Notes: generated from the sequence alone by a model not told the origin. A stretch of 64,000 bases of DNA from Candidatus Sumerlaeota bacterium (GCA_017161655.1 JADFCV010000002.1:110296-174295); one strand, 5' to 3'; positions 10,668 to 20,790 are shown, numbered from the stretch's first letter. Numbers and translations are program-made.

Positions 10668-11630
10668 GTGAAACTGCCAGTCCTGGATTTCTCAAAAATC
10701 CGAACATATTCGGTCAGCCGAAGACCGACAAAAGTTGACCTTTCTCGGGTGGCGAAAATTCCCAACGTGGATTTGCCACTGTACGAGTTCTTCGATTGCT
10801 TACCTTCTTTATTGAAGGCTGAAGAGCTGCTCTTTGCTGCCCAAAAGATCGCCGAAGCAAAACTACGTGGACGAGGCATCATTTTCATGATGGGGGGGCA
10901 CGTCGTGAAATGCGGACTCGGCCCTCTCATCGTTCACATGATGAAAGAAGGCCTAATTACCACTGTGGCAATGAACGGGGCCGCTTCTATCCACGATTAC
11001 GAGCTGGCCCGGTTTGGTTTCACTAGCGAAGATGTCGAGAAAGGTCTGGAGAACGGAATGTTCGGCATGGTCGAGGAGACCGCGGTTGAAATGAACCGCT
11101 TCATCCTCGAGTGTTTGCGCTACGGACTCGGGCTGGGCGAGGCGCTCGGACGGGGTCTCCGCCATCTGGCACCGCGTTATGTATGGGCCAGCATACTGGC
11201 TAACGCGCACCGCCTTGGGATTCCTACGACGGTGCATGTTGCTGTAGGAACCGACACAATCCATCAACATCCCACCTGCAATGGCGAAGCCCTGGGTGCC
11301 GGAACTATGCGCGACTTTCGCCTCTTTGCAGCAGCCGTCACCACCCTTGACGAAGGCGGAGTCGTCATCAATTGCGGTAGTGCAGTCATCCTTCCAGAAG
11401 TTTTTCTCAAAGCCCTGACCGTTGCGAGAAATCTCGGCTATCCAGTCCGTAATTTCACAGCTATCAACATGGACATGATTCAGCACTATCGGCCGATGAA
11501 CAACGTGCTTCTGCGGCCGACGAAAACGGGAGGAACTCCCATTTCGCTGACCGGGCATCACGAAATTATGCTTCCCCTTCTTTATGCAGCCACTCAGGCT
11601 CGACTGAAGGCCATGTATTCTGTTCGATAG
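10668..11630 (+). CDS. Conserved protein of uncertain function (Rossmann-like; possibly distantly deoxyhypusine-synthase-like)
   Basis: GTG start 2 bp after the lysC stop; well-formed motifs MGGHVVKCGLGPL, MNGAASIHDYELARFG, HVAVGTDTIHQHP, NCGSAVILPEVFLKAL. No confident family assignment by eye. Confidence 0.45.
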   Translation: MKLPVLDFSKIRTYSVSRRPTKVDLSRVAKIPNVDLPLYEFFDCLPSLLKAEELLFAAQKIAEAKLRGRGIIFMMGGHVVKCGLGPLIVHMMKEGLITTVAMNGAASIHDYELARFGFTSEDVEKGLENGMFGMVEETAVEMNRFILECLRYGLGLGEALGRGLRHLAPRYVWASILANAHRLGIPTTVHVAVGTDTIHQHPTCNGEALGAGTMRDFRLFAAAVTTLDEGGVVINCGSAVILPEVFLKALTVARNLGYPVRNFTAINMDMIQHYRPMNNVLLRPTKTGGTPISLTGHHEIMLPLLYAATQARLKAMYSVR

Positions 11631-11634
11631 AAAC

Positions 11635-13251
11635 ATGCAAAAGTACCTCCCATGGATTGTTGCAGCAGCGGTACTTGCCTTAGCTTTGTTCATGTATTTT
11701 GAGAATCGTCGGCTGATCCGCAGTATCGAGCAAATCACTCGCGCAGAACCTCTCAGCACTCCTCGTGCGGTAGAACCGGTGCCAGTGCGGGAAACCTCAT
11801 CTATGGGGGGGACAACTTCACCTCGAGCTCAGCTTGCACAATCCCCCTCTTCCAATCCCCTTCAGGGACTTCGCCTCCTTCGGGGACGTTGCCTGGATAC
11901 CGACCGTGTTCCTTTGGCAGGAGTTGCTATCGTAGCTTCGGTGGTCGCACCGGGCCAGACTGAGAGCCGACGGACCGTGAGTGATGCTGATGGACTCTTT
12001 GCTGTGGAATGGCGCGATGGCGAAGTGCTCGACTTTCTTCGCGCCGACCGCGATGGCTACGCCCCCGTGGAGTTAGCCCACAACGATCTCGTTTCCACTC
12101 GGTTCGTCGAGCTTGTACTCGAACCACTGGCGTCGTGTGAGCTCCAAGTTTTCAAAACGAGAAACGATGGCGGCCTCGACAGATACGTCGGGCCAGCAAC
12201 CATTTATGTCATGCGGCGTGCAGCACCGGAAGATAACTCAGGGATGCTCACCTCGCGGGAACTCAGTGGAGTTCCTGGTCGTTTCGTGACCATAGGAGCT
12301 GAGGAGGCGACCATCACTGACGGCAGGTACGACTTGCGGGGCTACCCACCAGCAGTTTACAAAGTTGCCATTGTCGCAGGCGATGAATATGCCGAAAGCG
12401 AGCCGTTCAGCCTCAATCGCAACGAGAAATCCGTCGCCACAGTAGTTCTGGGAAACCGTCAGAAGTTCGCTGGTCGAGTGCTTTCGAAAGCAGATCAACA
12501 GCCTGTGAAGGGTGCCCGGGTTTGGTTGAGTCTTCAAAAAGTACCTGAAGCACATCTAGCTAAGAACCTAACTTTTGAATCATCCACAGATCATGATGGC
12601 AGATTTCTCTTCGACAAGGTTGTCCCCAGTGTCTACGTCCTAACGATTGCTGCAGAGGGTTTCACAACCCATGTTGTGGATGAGGTCACTGTCGCGTCGG
12701 GGGATGAGCAAGGGACGGAACACACGTATTATTTGAGTGCAACTGCTCCGGCCCTGCGCTTGCAGGTCTTGGGCCCCGATGGACTTCCAGCACCTGCGAA
12801 AGTCGTTCTCTATTCCATCGCGTCAACGCCTCACGCAGCGGTCACGAAGTTTGCGGAAACAGATAGCTCAGGGCAAACAGTCTTTGATAACCTTCTCCCA
12901 GGGCGATATACGCTCACAGTATCGCTTGCTTCTGATGCGACACGACAGAAACAACAAGAGATTGTCATTCCAGAGCGAGGAGTGCAGAACGTAAACCTCG
13001 TATTTCAGCCTACAGTCCAAGTGCAGGGCACAGTTCGCCTTGATGGCAGAGAGCCTTGGAATGGTCTCGTCTACTTTGTTCCTAGGGGGGCAATCGGTCC
13101 TAAAAAATTCGCAAAATGCAATTTAGATGGGTCATTTCAAGTAGAACTTGAACCAGGCGAATACCTCGTTGGTCGCGCAGATCAGCCACCCACTGCTCAC
13201 CTCAGAATCTACGCATCAGGAAATACAGACCTCGTGGTCAATCTTAAGTGA
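11635..13251 (+). CDS. Membrane-anchored protein with carboxypeptidase-regulatory-like/Cna-B-like beta-sandwich repeats
   Basis: N-terminal TM helix (YLPWIVAAAVLALALFMYF); repeated ...G.V.....QPVKGARVWLS...T.DHDGRFLFDKVVPSVYVLTIAAEGF-type segments. Confidence 0.65.
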   Translation: MQKYLPWIVAAAVLALALFMYFENRRLIRSIEQITRAEPLSTPRAVEPVPVRETSSMGGTTSPRAQLAQSPSSNPLQGLRLLRGRCLDTDRVPLAGVAIVASVVAPGQTESRRTVSDADGLFAVEWRDGEVLDFLRADRDGYAPVELAHNDLVSTRFVELVLEPLASCELQVFKTRNDGGLDRYVGPATIYVMRRAAPEDNSGMLTSRELSGVPGRFVTIGAEEATITDGRYDLRGYPPAVYKVAIVAGDEYAESEPFSLNRNEKSVATVVLGNRQKFAGRVLSKADQQPVKGARVWLSLQKVPEAHLAKNLTFESSTDHDGRFLFDKVVPSVYVLTIAAEGFTTHVVDEVTVASGDEQGTEHTYYLSATAPALRLQVLGPDGLPAPAKVVLYSIASTPHAAVTKFAETDSSGQTVFDNLLPGRYTLTVSLASDATRQKQQEIVIPERGVQNVNLVFQPTVQVQGTVRLDGREPWNGLVYFVPRGAIGPKKFAKCNLDGSFQVELEPGEYLVGRADQPPTAHLRIYASGNTDLVVNLK

Positions 13252-13330
13252 CATTCGCATTTCTATAGACGGCTGAAAAATTTGCCGCCGATAGCCCGCC
13301 CCCCACGAAAAACCGTCTGTCATAAACGCC

Positions 13331-14170
13331 CTAAAGAAGACCCTGAAGCATTTGTGCTGCAACACCGCGTCGTAAATGATTCAACGCTTTTTGTTCGATT
13401 CGCCTCACGCCCTCTTGGCTCAGTCCCAATTCCTTACTCGCTGTTCTGAGACTCTGACCATCGTCGTCACTATCGATGCCAAAACGCAACTTCAGGACTT
13501 TTTGTTCGCGAGCAGGTAAAGTTTCGAGGGCTGCACGTACAAGCGCACGGCGCTCCTTTGCAATGCACGCATCCACGGGATCCACGGCACGCTCATCGCA
13601 AACGCGGTTAAGGAGTTGGGTCGGTTCTCCCTCCTCCTCGTCGCAAGCGTCAAGCGAGAGGACAGCTTCCCGCACTTGGAGGAGTTGCTCCAGCTTTTCC
13701 TCATCAACACCCAGGATCGTCGCGAGTTCGCGTGGAGTAGGTCGCCTCCCGTGCGCCTGCGCGAACTCGCGCACGGCCTCCGTCACATGACCCAGCAGCC
13801 GGCTCTTACGTATTGGCACGCGGATGAGGTTGCATTGCTTTCGAATGGCCACTTCAATAGCTTGCCGGATCCAGAACGCGGCATAAGTCGAAAAGCGGTA
13901 CCCTTTACGGTAGTTGAATTTATCAACGACCTCAACCAGCCCCACATTCCCTTCTTGAATAAGGTCCGCGAGAGGAACACCTCTTCCTACGTACTGCATC
14001 GCAATCTTTATGACAAAGCGCAAGTTCGCTTCGATAATGGCATCTCGGGCACTCTTATCGCCCTGTTCAAGTCGCTTGAAGAGCTCGATTTCCTGCTCGT
14101 GGGTTAACACAGGCCGCTTCGCAACTTCTGCGAGATAAGGACTCAATTCTTCTCTCAGAGGGGCTTTCAT
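13331..14170 (-). CDS. RNA polymerase sigma-70 family factor (group 1/2, RpoD/RpoS-like)
   Basis: Regions 1.2 to 4: LREELSPYLAEVAKRPVLTHEQEIELFKRLEQGD, ANLRFVIKIAMQYVGRGVPLADLIQEGNVGL, FSTYAAFWIRQAIEVAIRKQ, C-terminal HTH SQEGVRRIEQKALNHLR. Start refined to ATG at 14170. Confidence 0.92.
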   Translation of the reverse strand: MKAPLREELSPYLAEVAKRPVLTHEQEIELFKRLEQGDKSARDAIIEANLRFVIKIAMQYVGRGVPLADLIQEGNVGLVEVVDKFNYRKGYRFSTYAAFWIRQAIEVAIRKQCNLIRVPIRKSRLLGHVTEAVREFAQAHGRRPTPRELATILGVDEEKLEQLLQVREAVLSLDACDEEEGEPTQLLNRVCDERAVDPVDACIAKERRALVRAALETLPAREQKVLKLRFGIDSDDDGQSLRTASKELGLSQEGVRRIEQKALNHLRRGVAAQMLQGLL

Positions 14171-14447
14171 GGTGTCCGCTCCGCACGACGTTTTTCGAAC
14201 CTGCGTCCTACCCAGCAAGCGGCACGCCGTTACATCGCGGACATAGTCATTTATCTAAGCGACATATTGTCAGTATTTTACACAAGCTGATGCGCACCGG
14301 CGAGAGTTCTCTGGGCCGTTTTCCTGTGCACTCAGGCTCTCAATGTGAGAAAAATCTCGCATACCTGTGTTTCGTTGCTTTCGCCGTTTCGTATGTACTA
14401 TTTCGCAGTTGATCGTGAAAGTTAATCCAGGACGGTTTCGAAAAAAC

Positions 14448-16424
14448 ATGAGATTTTCAACTTTTGCACTCCGGGGGGGTACTCCAACATTTGCTGCGGC
14501 CTCTCTCCTAGCTATGATCGTGCTCGCATGTGGCCTGCCGGCGCCGGTGATTGCAGAAACGACTGGGAGCGTGCTTTTTGATGCAGCCCGCATGATGCGG
14601 GTCTCAGAACTGAAACCCGGCATGAAAGGCTACGGGCTGACAGTCTTTCGCGGCATCAAACCTGAGCGGTTCGAAGCAGAAATCGTGGGGGTGCGCCATC
14701 ATGCCTTTCCTGGCGAGGATATGATTCTCTGCAAACTTTCGCACCCCGTTTTGCAGGACATGGGGGTGGTGGCTGGCATGAGTGGCAGCCCCGTATTTAT
14801 CGACGGCAAGCTTATTGGTGCTGTAGCCTACGGCTGGACGTTTTCCAAGGAGCCGCTTGCGGGAATCACGCCAATCGAACACATGTTGCGGGTCCTGGAA
14901 GTAACCTCCGACCAGCTTCGTGATCCCGAAGATCTCAGCGGCAGCAAAGAAACGTTTCACGCCTACATGGAAATGCGGCGCACCCTTGAGCTCCGTCCTC
15001 TGCACAATGCAAGCTCCAGCCATTACAATTGCAGAAAATCAGATTTTGATCTTTCCGCCAGCGCAGCGATTTCTCTGCCGGAAACTTTTCAGCTCGAACC
15101 ATTGGCAGCTCCTCTCTACGCATCATTTTCTTCGCCGCTAGCAATTGCGGCTTTGCGTGCGACGTTTCCCAACTCACCGCTCTATTCGCTGGCTGGCTCG
15201 GCAAGTGGCACGGCGTCCGAAGTAGAAACATCCACAACGTCGGGCAGCGCAGAGGAAGCCACGACAGGGGCGTTAGCAGCAGCCCTTGAGGGCGGCTATG
15301 CTTTGGCTATCCCATTGCTCGAAGGCGACCTCGCATTAGCCGGAATCGGTACTGTCAGTTATCGAGCAGGGGATAAACTCATCGCTTTTGGTCATCCCAT
15401 GTTTGATTTTGGAGTTGTCCGTTATCCGATGGCTCCAGCGCGCATTCATTCTGTCGTGCGCAGTGTAGCACGTCCCTTCAAACTGGGCGAATCGCTTGGC
15501 CAAATTGGTTGCATCCGTCAGGACCGCCTCCCGGCTGTTGGTGGAGTGTTTGGTTCCTATGCCCGGATGTTCCCTGTTCATGTCATTGTCGAAGACAAGG
15601 AATATCGAGGTCGACGGGAGTTCCACTACCGGGTTTGGAGTGATAAAGAACAGGGGCCTTCGCTTGCAATGTCCGCCCTCACGGAGTCCCTCGCTGCAGC
15701 TGGCCGGTCTGGCGGAGAAACAGCCGTCGAATTCCGGTACACTATCGCACTCGATGACGGCACCTCAATTTCGAAAGAAGACTATTTTGTCGATACCTAC
15801 GGTGGTGGAACCGCCGGAATCGCCGTTGGCTCGGAGCTTGGGATGTTCACCACAAACCCCTACAAGAAGGTTTCACCAACCCTTGTGGATTTCCATGCAA
15901 CGCTCCTAGCCCGTTACCCTGAGGCTCAACTGCGGGCCGTTGCGACGGACAAAAACCTTTATCGTCCGGGAGAAATCGTTCATCTTCTTTGGGAACTCCA
16001 GCCCTATCGAAAGGAGCTGGAGAGAATGACCTACGATGTGGCCTTGCCCCCTGATCTCCCTGACGGAGACTATGAACTCGTTCTGACAGATGCGGCTGGC
16101 CGAGAAGCTCTCGATACCCAGCGCAATCCTGCGAGCACCCAGATCCGCGACTACCCGAGCCTTGTTGAGCGCGTGCAACGTTCGTATCCCCGCAACCGAA
16201 TCTATGTGGTATTGCTCGACAACGACACCGGAGCGGCTATTCGCGGCCAGGAGCTTTCACGTCTTCCATCCAGCGTTATTGCGACATTAGAGTCCACTAC
16301 CGAGGCAGGCCACTATACCTCTGTGCGTGGCAATGTTATTTTCGATCAGCGCATCCCCACAGCGTATGAGATCACTGGAAACAACCGCCTTACTTTAAAA
16401 GTGCGCAGGAGCGGGCGAGAATAG
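14448..16424 (+). CDS. SpoIVB peptidase S55 domain-containing exported protein
   Basis: Signal peptide after the internal ATG; RVSELKPGMKGYGLTVFRGIKPERFEAEIVGV; GVVAGMSGSPVFIDGKLIGAVAYGW with the GMSGSP Ser motif; GHPMFDFG. Confidence 0.75.
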   Translation: MRFSTFALRGGTPTFAAASLLAMIVLACGLPAPVIAETTGSVLFDAARMMRVSELKPGMKGYGLTVFRGIKPERFEAEIVGVRHHAFPGEDMILCKLSHPVLQDMGVVAGMSGSPVFIDGKLIGAVAYGWTFSKEPLAGITPIEHMLRVLEVTSDQLRDPEDLSGSKETFHAYMEMRRTLELRPLHNASSSHYNCRKSDFDLSASAAISLPETFQLEPLAAPLYASFSSPLAIAALRATFPNSPLYSLAGSASGTASEVETSTTSGSAEEATTGALAAALEGGYALAIPLLEGDLALAGIGTVSYRAGDKLIAFGHPMFDFGVVRYPMAPARIHSVVRSVARPFKLGESLGQIGCIRQDRLPAVGGVFGSYARMFPVHVIVEDKEYRGRREFHYRVWSDKEQGPSLAMSALTESLAAAGRSGGETAVEFRYTIALDDGTSISKEDYFVDTYGGGTAGIAVGSELGMFTTNPYKKVSPTLVDFHATLLARYPEAQLRAVATDKNLYRPGEIVHLLWELQPYRKELERMTYDVALPPDLPDGDYELVLTDAAGREALDTQRNPASTQIRDYPSLVERVQRSYPRNRIYVVLLDNDTGAAIRGQELSRLPSSVIATLESTTEAGHYTSVRGNVIFDQRIPTAYEITGNNRLTLKVRRSGRE

Positions 16425-16451
16425 ACAGTTTTTGCTTCAACGCAGTAGGTC

Positions 16452-17258
16452 TTATTGGGCCGCCGCAATGACGTCACGCATCGTAAAGAACCCTCGCGGT
16501 TTGTCCGCAAGGAACCGCGCAGCTCGCAATGCTCCCATCGCAAACGTGAGACGACTATGGGCACTGTGACGTAGCTCGAGGTGCTCGCCTTCCCCCGCGA
16601 ACACGACAATGTGTTCCCCGACGATATCCCCGCCCCGCACGGCATGAAGCCCTATTTCTTCATTCTTTCTTTCTCCGACGAGGCCATGTCGGCCGTGACG
16701 CGCCACCTCGGACAGCTTGATGTCGCGTGCACGTGCTGCAGCGTCAGCCAGCATAAGTGCTGTTCCGCTTGGAGCGTCTTTCTTGCGCCGGTGATGCATT
16801 TCCACGATTTCAATGTCGAAATCCGGCAACCGACGCGCCAATTCCTCAACAACCGTGAGCAGAACCTGGACCCCCGTGCTCATGTTGGAAGAAACAAGCA
16901 CCGCCGTCGTCTGGCTTGCTTCATACAAAAGAGCTTGGTCTGAGTCACTCAACCCAGTCGTGCCAACCACAAGTTTTGCTCCCTTTTCAGCACAAAGGCG
17001 AGCGAGTTCCCGTGTCACAATAGGGTTGCTGAAATCAACGATCACGCATCCGGAGGGCACGTTGAGTTCCGCGAGATGTGGCGCAGCGGGAACGTCTTTT
17101 CCAGCAACACACAAGCTCCTTTGGCCTGCTAACTTTTCCACAGAATCAATGAGGCCAACAACTTGAATCTCCGGAAAAAACTCCAATGCTTGCAAAATGG
17201 CCGTTCCCATCCGTCCCAGTGCACCGCTGACAATGATCTCCACCGATGGCATGTTCAT
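16452..17258 (-). CDS. dapB: 4-hydroxy-tetrahydrodipicolinate reductase
   Basis: VSGALGRMGTAILQ, EMHHRRKKDAPSGTAL catalytic motif, HAVRGGDIVGEH. Confidence 0.93.
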   Translation of the reverse strand: MNMPSVEIIVSGALGRMGTAILQALEFFPEIQVVGLIDSVEKLAGQRSLCVAGKDVPAAPHLAELNVPSGCVIVDFSNPIVTRELARLCAEKGAKLVVGTTGLSDSDQALLYEASQTTAVLVSSNMSTGVQVLLTVVEELARRLPDFDIEIVEMHHRRKKDAPSGTALMLADAAARARDIKLSEVARHGRHGLVGERKNEEIGLHAVRGGDIVGEHIVVFAGEGEHLELRHSAHSRLTFAMGALRAARFLADKPRGFFTMRDVIAAAQ

Positions 17259-17668
17259 TTCCCTTTCAATTGATCCAGCACGAGACTCAGCCCGTACCTG
17301 TTGCTCTGGTAATAAAGCCGTTCTTGGGCCTGCTTATCTGGCAACCATTCAAACGCCACGTGCTCATCCGACGTGTGAACCTCGCTTTCATCCACCTCAC
17401 AGGCATAGATAATCTCTAGTACTTCAGTGCCATTCTTTTCAAATCGAACCTCACCGACCTTGGCAAACATCCCGGCCGGTTTGAGCCCTGTTTCCTCGAA
17501 CACCTCACGTCGCGCCGCATCGTCGAACTCTTCTCCCTCTTCCACTTTTCCCGTTACAGGCTGCCAGATTGAGCCTTTTTCTGGCGTTCTTTGCAGAGCC
17601 AGAAAGAAAAGTGTAGATGCTTTCTCTCCGTCTCGACGAAAAATGTGAACTTGTACTTTTCTCAGCAT
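17255..17668 (-). CDS. NUDIX hydrolase
   Basis: NUDIX box GKVEEGEEFDDAARREVFEETGL; 4-bp ATGA overlap with dapB. Confidence 0.88.
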   Translation of the reverse strand: MLRKVQVHIFRRDGEKASTLFFLALQRTPEKGSIWQPVTGKVEEGEEFDDAARREVFEETGLKPAGMFAKVGEVRFEKNGTEVLEIIYACEVDESEVHTSDEHVAFEWLPDKQAQERLYYQSNRYGLSLVLDQLKGK

Positions 17669-17818
17669 ATTCTCAACCGCCCCTTCTGCTTACGCCCCTC
17701 CATCCGCAAACCGTTTAGCCGCAAGGCTCTTGCAAGGCAGATGGTGAAATCTCATTCTCGGCCGTATCACAAAAAGAGCCCGTATTTTATGAGGATGTTC
17801 CTCATGTGCGAACCTAGT

Positions 17819-18799
17819 TCAGCCAGTGACCGAGTGTCCTGGCAGCTCTCCTTTTGGTTTATCCGCCCACAGCGGGAGCGACTCATCGTGGGGGTGTGTC
17901 TGGTGATGAATGCTCACGAAGCTGATGTTTGGGAAGTGTTTCAGGAGTGTTTCTCGAACCTCCTCCTCGATGGCTTCGGCTTCCTTCGCTGTGGTGTTCT
18001 CGGGAATCACAATGTGCAGGTCCAAATGGACAGATGTTGCTGTTCCGTGGCTCCTTATCGCGTGCGTGTTCAGAACGCCGGGCACTCGATCGACAACTTC
18101 GCGGACTTCAACCGGATTGAGCCGCACACGATCGGTAAAAACGTCCATATTTTCGCGTACGATACACCATCCCGCATAGAACACAAAGCCCACCACAATC
18201 ACTGCCAGCAGGAGGTCGAGCCATAGGATCCGGCTTCCAAATACCAGCGAGGCAAGCCCCATGGCCGTCACAACAATATCTGAGCGTGTGTGAAGGGCAT
18301 CAGCTGTGAGGAACGAGCTTTGAAGCCGCTTACCTGCGCGCCATTCATAAGTCGAAATGGCGATATTTGCAGCCAAGGTACCGATGAGGAGAACGACATA
18401 AAGCCACTCGAACTGAGGGCCGGTGACCGGTCCAGCGGAAACCCCTTTCCAAAGCTGCATCGCTTTGGAAACAACCTCTTTCGTCACTTCCCAACCAATG
18501 ACAAAGATGAGGCCGCCAATGATCATGGCTGCCACATTTTCAAACTTGTGATGACCGTAAGGATGCTCTTCATCAGCAGGTGCGCTCGCGAGTCGCATCG
18601 CCACAATGCCAAGAATGTTGTTAGTACCATCAATAATGGCGTGGAGACCATCTGCCAGGACCGTCATGCTGCCAGAGACCATCCCTAAGAAGATCTTGAC
18701 CGCTGCAATGGTCCAGTTGAGCAACAATGTTACCCAGATCACCCGCACGACAGCACGGTTCCGTTCCTCTACTCCGGGATTGTATCGTATCTCTGTCAT
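17819..18799 (-). CDS. Cation diffusion facilitator (CDF) family transporter
   Basis: ADGLHAIIDGTNN and ADALHTRSDI (HxxxD metal-site motifs in TM2/TM5) plus C-terminal cytoplasmic domain. Confidence 0.88.
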   Translation of the reverse strand: MTEIRYNPGVEERNRAVVRVIWVTLLLNWTIAAVKIFLGMVSGSMTVLADGLHAIIDGTNNILGIVAMRLASAPADEEHPYGHHKFENVAAMIIGGLIFVIGWEVTKEVVSKAMQLWKGVSAGPVTGPQFEWLYVVLLIGTLAANIAISTYEWRAGKRLQSSFLTADALHTRSDIVVTAMGLASLVFGSRILWLDLLLAVIVVGFVFYAGWCIVRENMDVFTDRVRLNPVEVREVVDRVPGVLNTHAIRSHGTATSVHLDLHIVIPENTTAKEAEAIEEEVRETLLKHFPNISFVSIHHQTHPHDESLPLWADKPKGELPGHSVTG

Positions 18800-18988
18800 T
18801 GCGTCTTCCGTGTTCCCACGTAACTTCCGCGGCTGAGCTTCATTAGGCGATCCTGCGAGTCAATTCCCGAATACAGAATCCAGCAAAGTTCTGCGGCGGC
18901 CCGGACGAAGCAGCACTCCCTATGCACATTTTTCTTGGAAGGCTGTTTGTCACGAATCAGTTGTTTTCAAAAGCTAAGGAGCCGCGAT

Positions 18989-20194
18989 ATGCCCACTTTA
19001 CGCTATTCTCTCTCCCTTGCGCTCATGTGTGTCTCATTTTGCGTATTTGCAGGAGTTTCTGAATCCGTCACGACCCCTTCGCTATTGGCAACACCGCGCC
19101 TTCGCAATAGCCTTCCCACTTCGCCCACGCTCGACCGCACCTACCATATCAATGCAGATGAATGGCGACGAGAAGACACGCGCAGCTGGCTCTCGCCCGA
19201 GATCCATCCAGCATTTCCTTTCGACGAGATGATTTACTGGTGGAAAGTCCGCATTCCGCGCGATGAAGGCTTTCGTCTCTTTGTCCAGGTCACTTTTGCC
19301 GATAAGAAAACCTCACCATGGCTTTATGCAGGGTACTGGGGAACAGTGTCCTACGTCGCAAAGCGCGAAATCCCTCAATTCGATCGCGGAAAACTCGATT
19401 ATGACCAGCTGCTGCTTACCTCTTCAGCCGTCAGCCTGCGGTTTAAACTGCTTGATGACGGCAAAAAACGACTATCCGTGAAGCCTGAACTCGGCCTGAT
19501 TGTGACGGCGAATAAACCCGACAAGAAACTTCTTTCCGAGTTTGGCGAGAGCGCAAAACCTTCTAACGCGCCTCAAATAATTCATGATGTCCCGCTTCGC
19601 CTCCAGCGCGACACGGCCGGCAATAAACTTATCGACCGCTGTCAGTCCGCTGCTCTCGCATCTGCACTTCAATACTTTGGCACCACTGTGCCGCTTGAGT
19701 TGATTATCTGCTGGACGACGGATCCGGAGTACGAATCGTTTGGCATCTGGCCGCGCACGATTGGGGCAGGGATCGAGCATGGTTTCGAAGCCTACCTCGA
19801 TCGTTTCCGCCACTGGGATAAGGTGCGTGATACCGTGGCACAAAACAAAATCATCCTTTGTTCCATAACCATGCCCAAGGACGATAGCTACCTGGCTCCG
19901 CCTTACGAGCGAATGTCAGGTCACATCGTGGCTCTGTGTGGGGTGACCGATGACAACCGAGTTGTCGTCGTGGATTCAGCGCTCGACAAAGATAATCGGG
20001 GCTACCTTGTCCAGTGGCTACTTCCGGATTTCGAAAAAATCTGGATGCGTAACAAAGGAGGAGTGGGAATGGTGATTTGTCCTCCCAAAGGATTTCTCCC
20101 CAAATTAGTTCGCGAGCTCCCACCCTTCCCCCGTGCGGTCGGCACTGCGGGTTGGCCTGAGGACAAACAGACGTCTGACTCCGCTACCAAATGA
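18989..20194 (+). CDS. Exported C39-like (papain-fold) peptidase domain protein
   Basis: Start refined to ATG preceded by AAGGAG; signal peptide; DVPLRLQRDTAGNKLIDRCQSAALASALQYFG with candidate Cys; SGHIVALCGVTDDNRVVVVDSALD His/Asp region. Confidence 0.6.
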   Translation: MPTLRYSLSLALMCVSFCVFAGVSESVTTPSLLATPRLRNSLPTSPTLDRTYHINADEWRREDTRSWLSPEIHPAFPFDEMIYWWKVRIPRDEGFRLFVQVTFADKKTSPWLYAGYWGTVSYVAKREIPQFDRGKLDYDQLLLTSSAVSLRFKLLDDGKKRLSVKPELGLIVTANKPDKKLLSEFGESAKPSNAPQIIHDVPLRLQRDTAGNKLIDRCQSAALASALQYFGTTVPLELIICWTTDPEYESFGIWPRTIGAGIEHGFEAYLDRFRHWDKVRDTVAQNKIILCSITMPKDDSYLAPPYERMSGHIVALCGVTDDNRVVVVDSALDKDNRGYLVQWLLPDFEKIWMRNKGGVGMVICPPKGFLPKLVRELPPFPRAVGTAGWPEDKQTSDSATK

Positions 20195-20218
20195 CCGATA
20201 ATCTAACCTAATCACGCA

Positions 20219-20737
20219 TCATTTTGGACAAAGGATTCCAACAGCTCGTAAAGTCTCGAGGAATACGGGAGAGAACTTCTCCGTGCCAGCCATAATTATA
20301 TTGCGCAAATCTTCCAGGCTAACAATGCGCCATTCAGCAATTTCGTCTTCGTTGGGATAGACCGGAAGCACGACCTCAGCTCTATAAATGCTGATGAATT
20401 CATGGCCTGTCGCCGGGCTCGCATCGAGCTTTCCGAGAAACTCGCTTTTCTTTGGCGTAACCCCCAGCTCCTCTTCAACCTCCCGAAGTGCTGCTGTTTC
20501 GTACGCTTCGCCTGGTCCCAAGTGGCCCCCCACACATTCCCAATGGAGCGGATAGGTGTCTTTCTTATGGCTACGCCGCTGAATAATGAGCTGTCCTTGA
20601 GGAAGAAAAACGAGCACGTGCACTGCACGGTGAAGGAGAGCCAGCTTGTGGACCACCTGCCGAGGAGCGCTTCCGCACTCCTCGTCGCGATCGTTGACCA
20701 CGGCGAGCAATTCGTTTGGGTCGTTGTAGTTCGTCAC
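20219..20737 (-). CDS. NUDIX hydrolase (IPP-isomerase/YfcD-like)
   Basis: RQVVHKLALLHRAVHVLVF...GGHLGPGEAYETAALREVEEELGV NUDIX box. Confidence 0.85.
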   Translation of the reverse strand: MTNYNDPNELLAVVNDRDEECGSAPRQVVHKLALLHRAVHVLVFLPQGQLIIQRRSHKKDTYPLHWECVGGHLGPGEAYETAALREVEEELGVTPKKSEFLGKLDASPATGHEFISIYRAEVVLPVYPNEDEIAEWRIVSLEDLRNIIMAGTEKFSPVFLETLRAVGILCPK

Positions 20738-20790
20738 GATCGTAGTGCCAGAGCTTGATATTCAGCGTTACCTTATCGCACTAGAAGCTA

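Noticed and set aside
10953-11759. 268-aa minus-strand ORF
   Set aside because: Antisense to the gene after lysC and running into the next; no motifs or SD.
13262-13315. Possible bidirectional terminator (AGACGG ... CCGTCT) between convergent genes
   Set aside because: Only about 6 bp of stem separated by roughly 40 nt; too weak to call.
17591-18226. 211-aa plus-strand ORF
   Set aside because: Antisense to the CDF transporter and NUDIX genes; no motifs.
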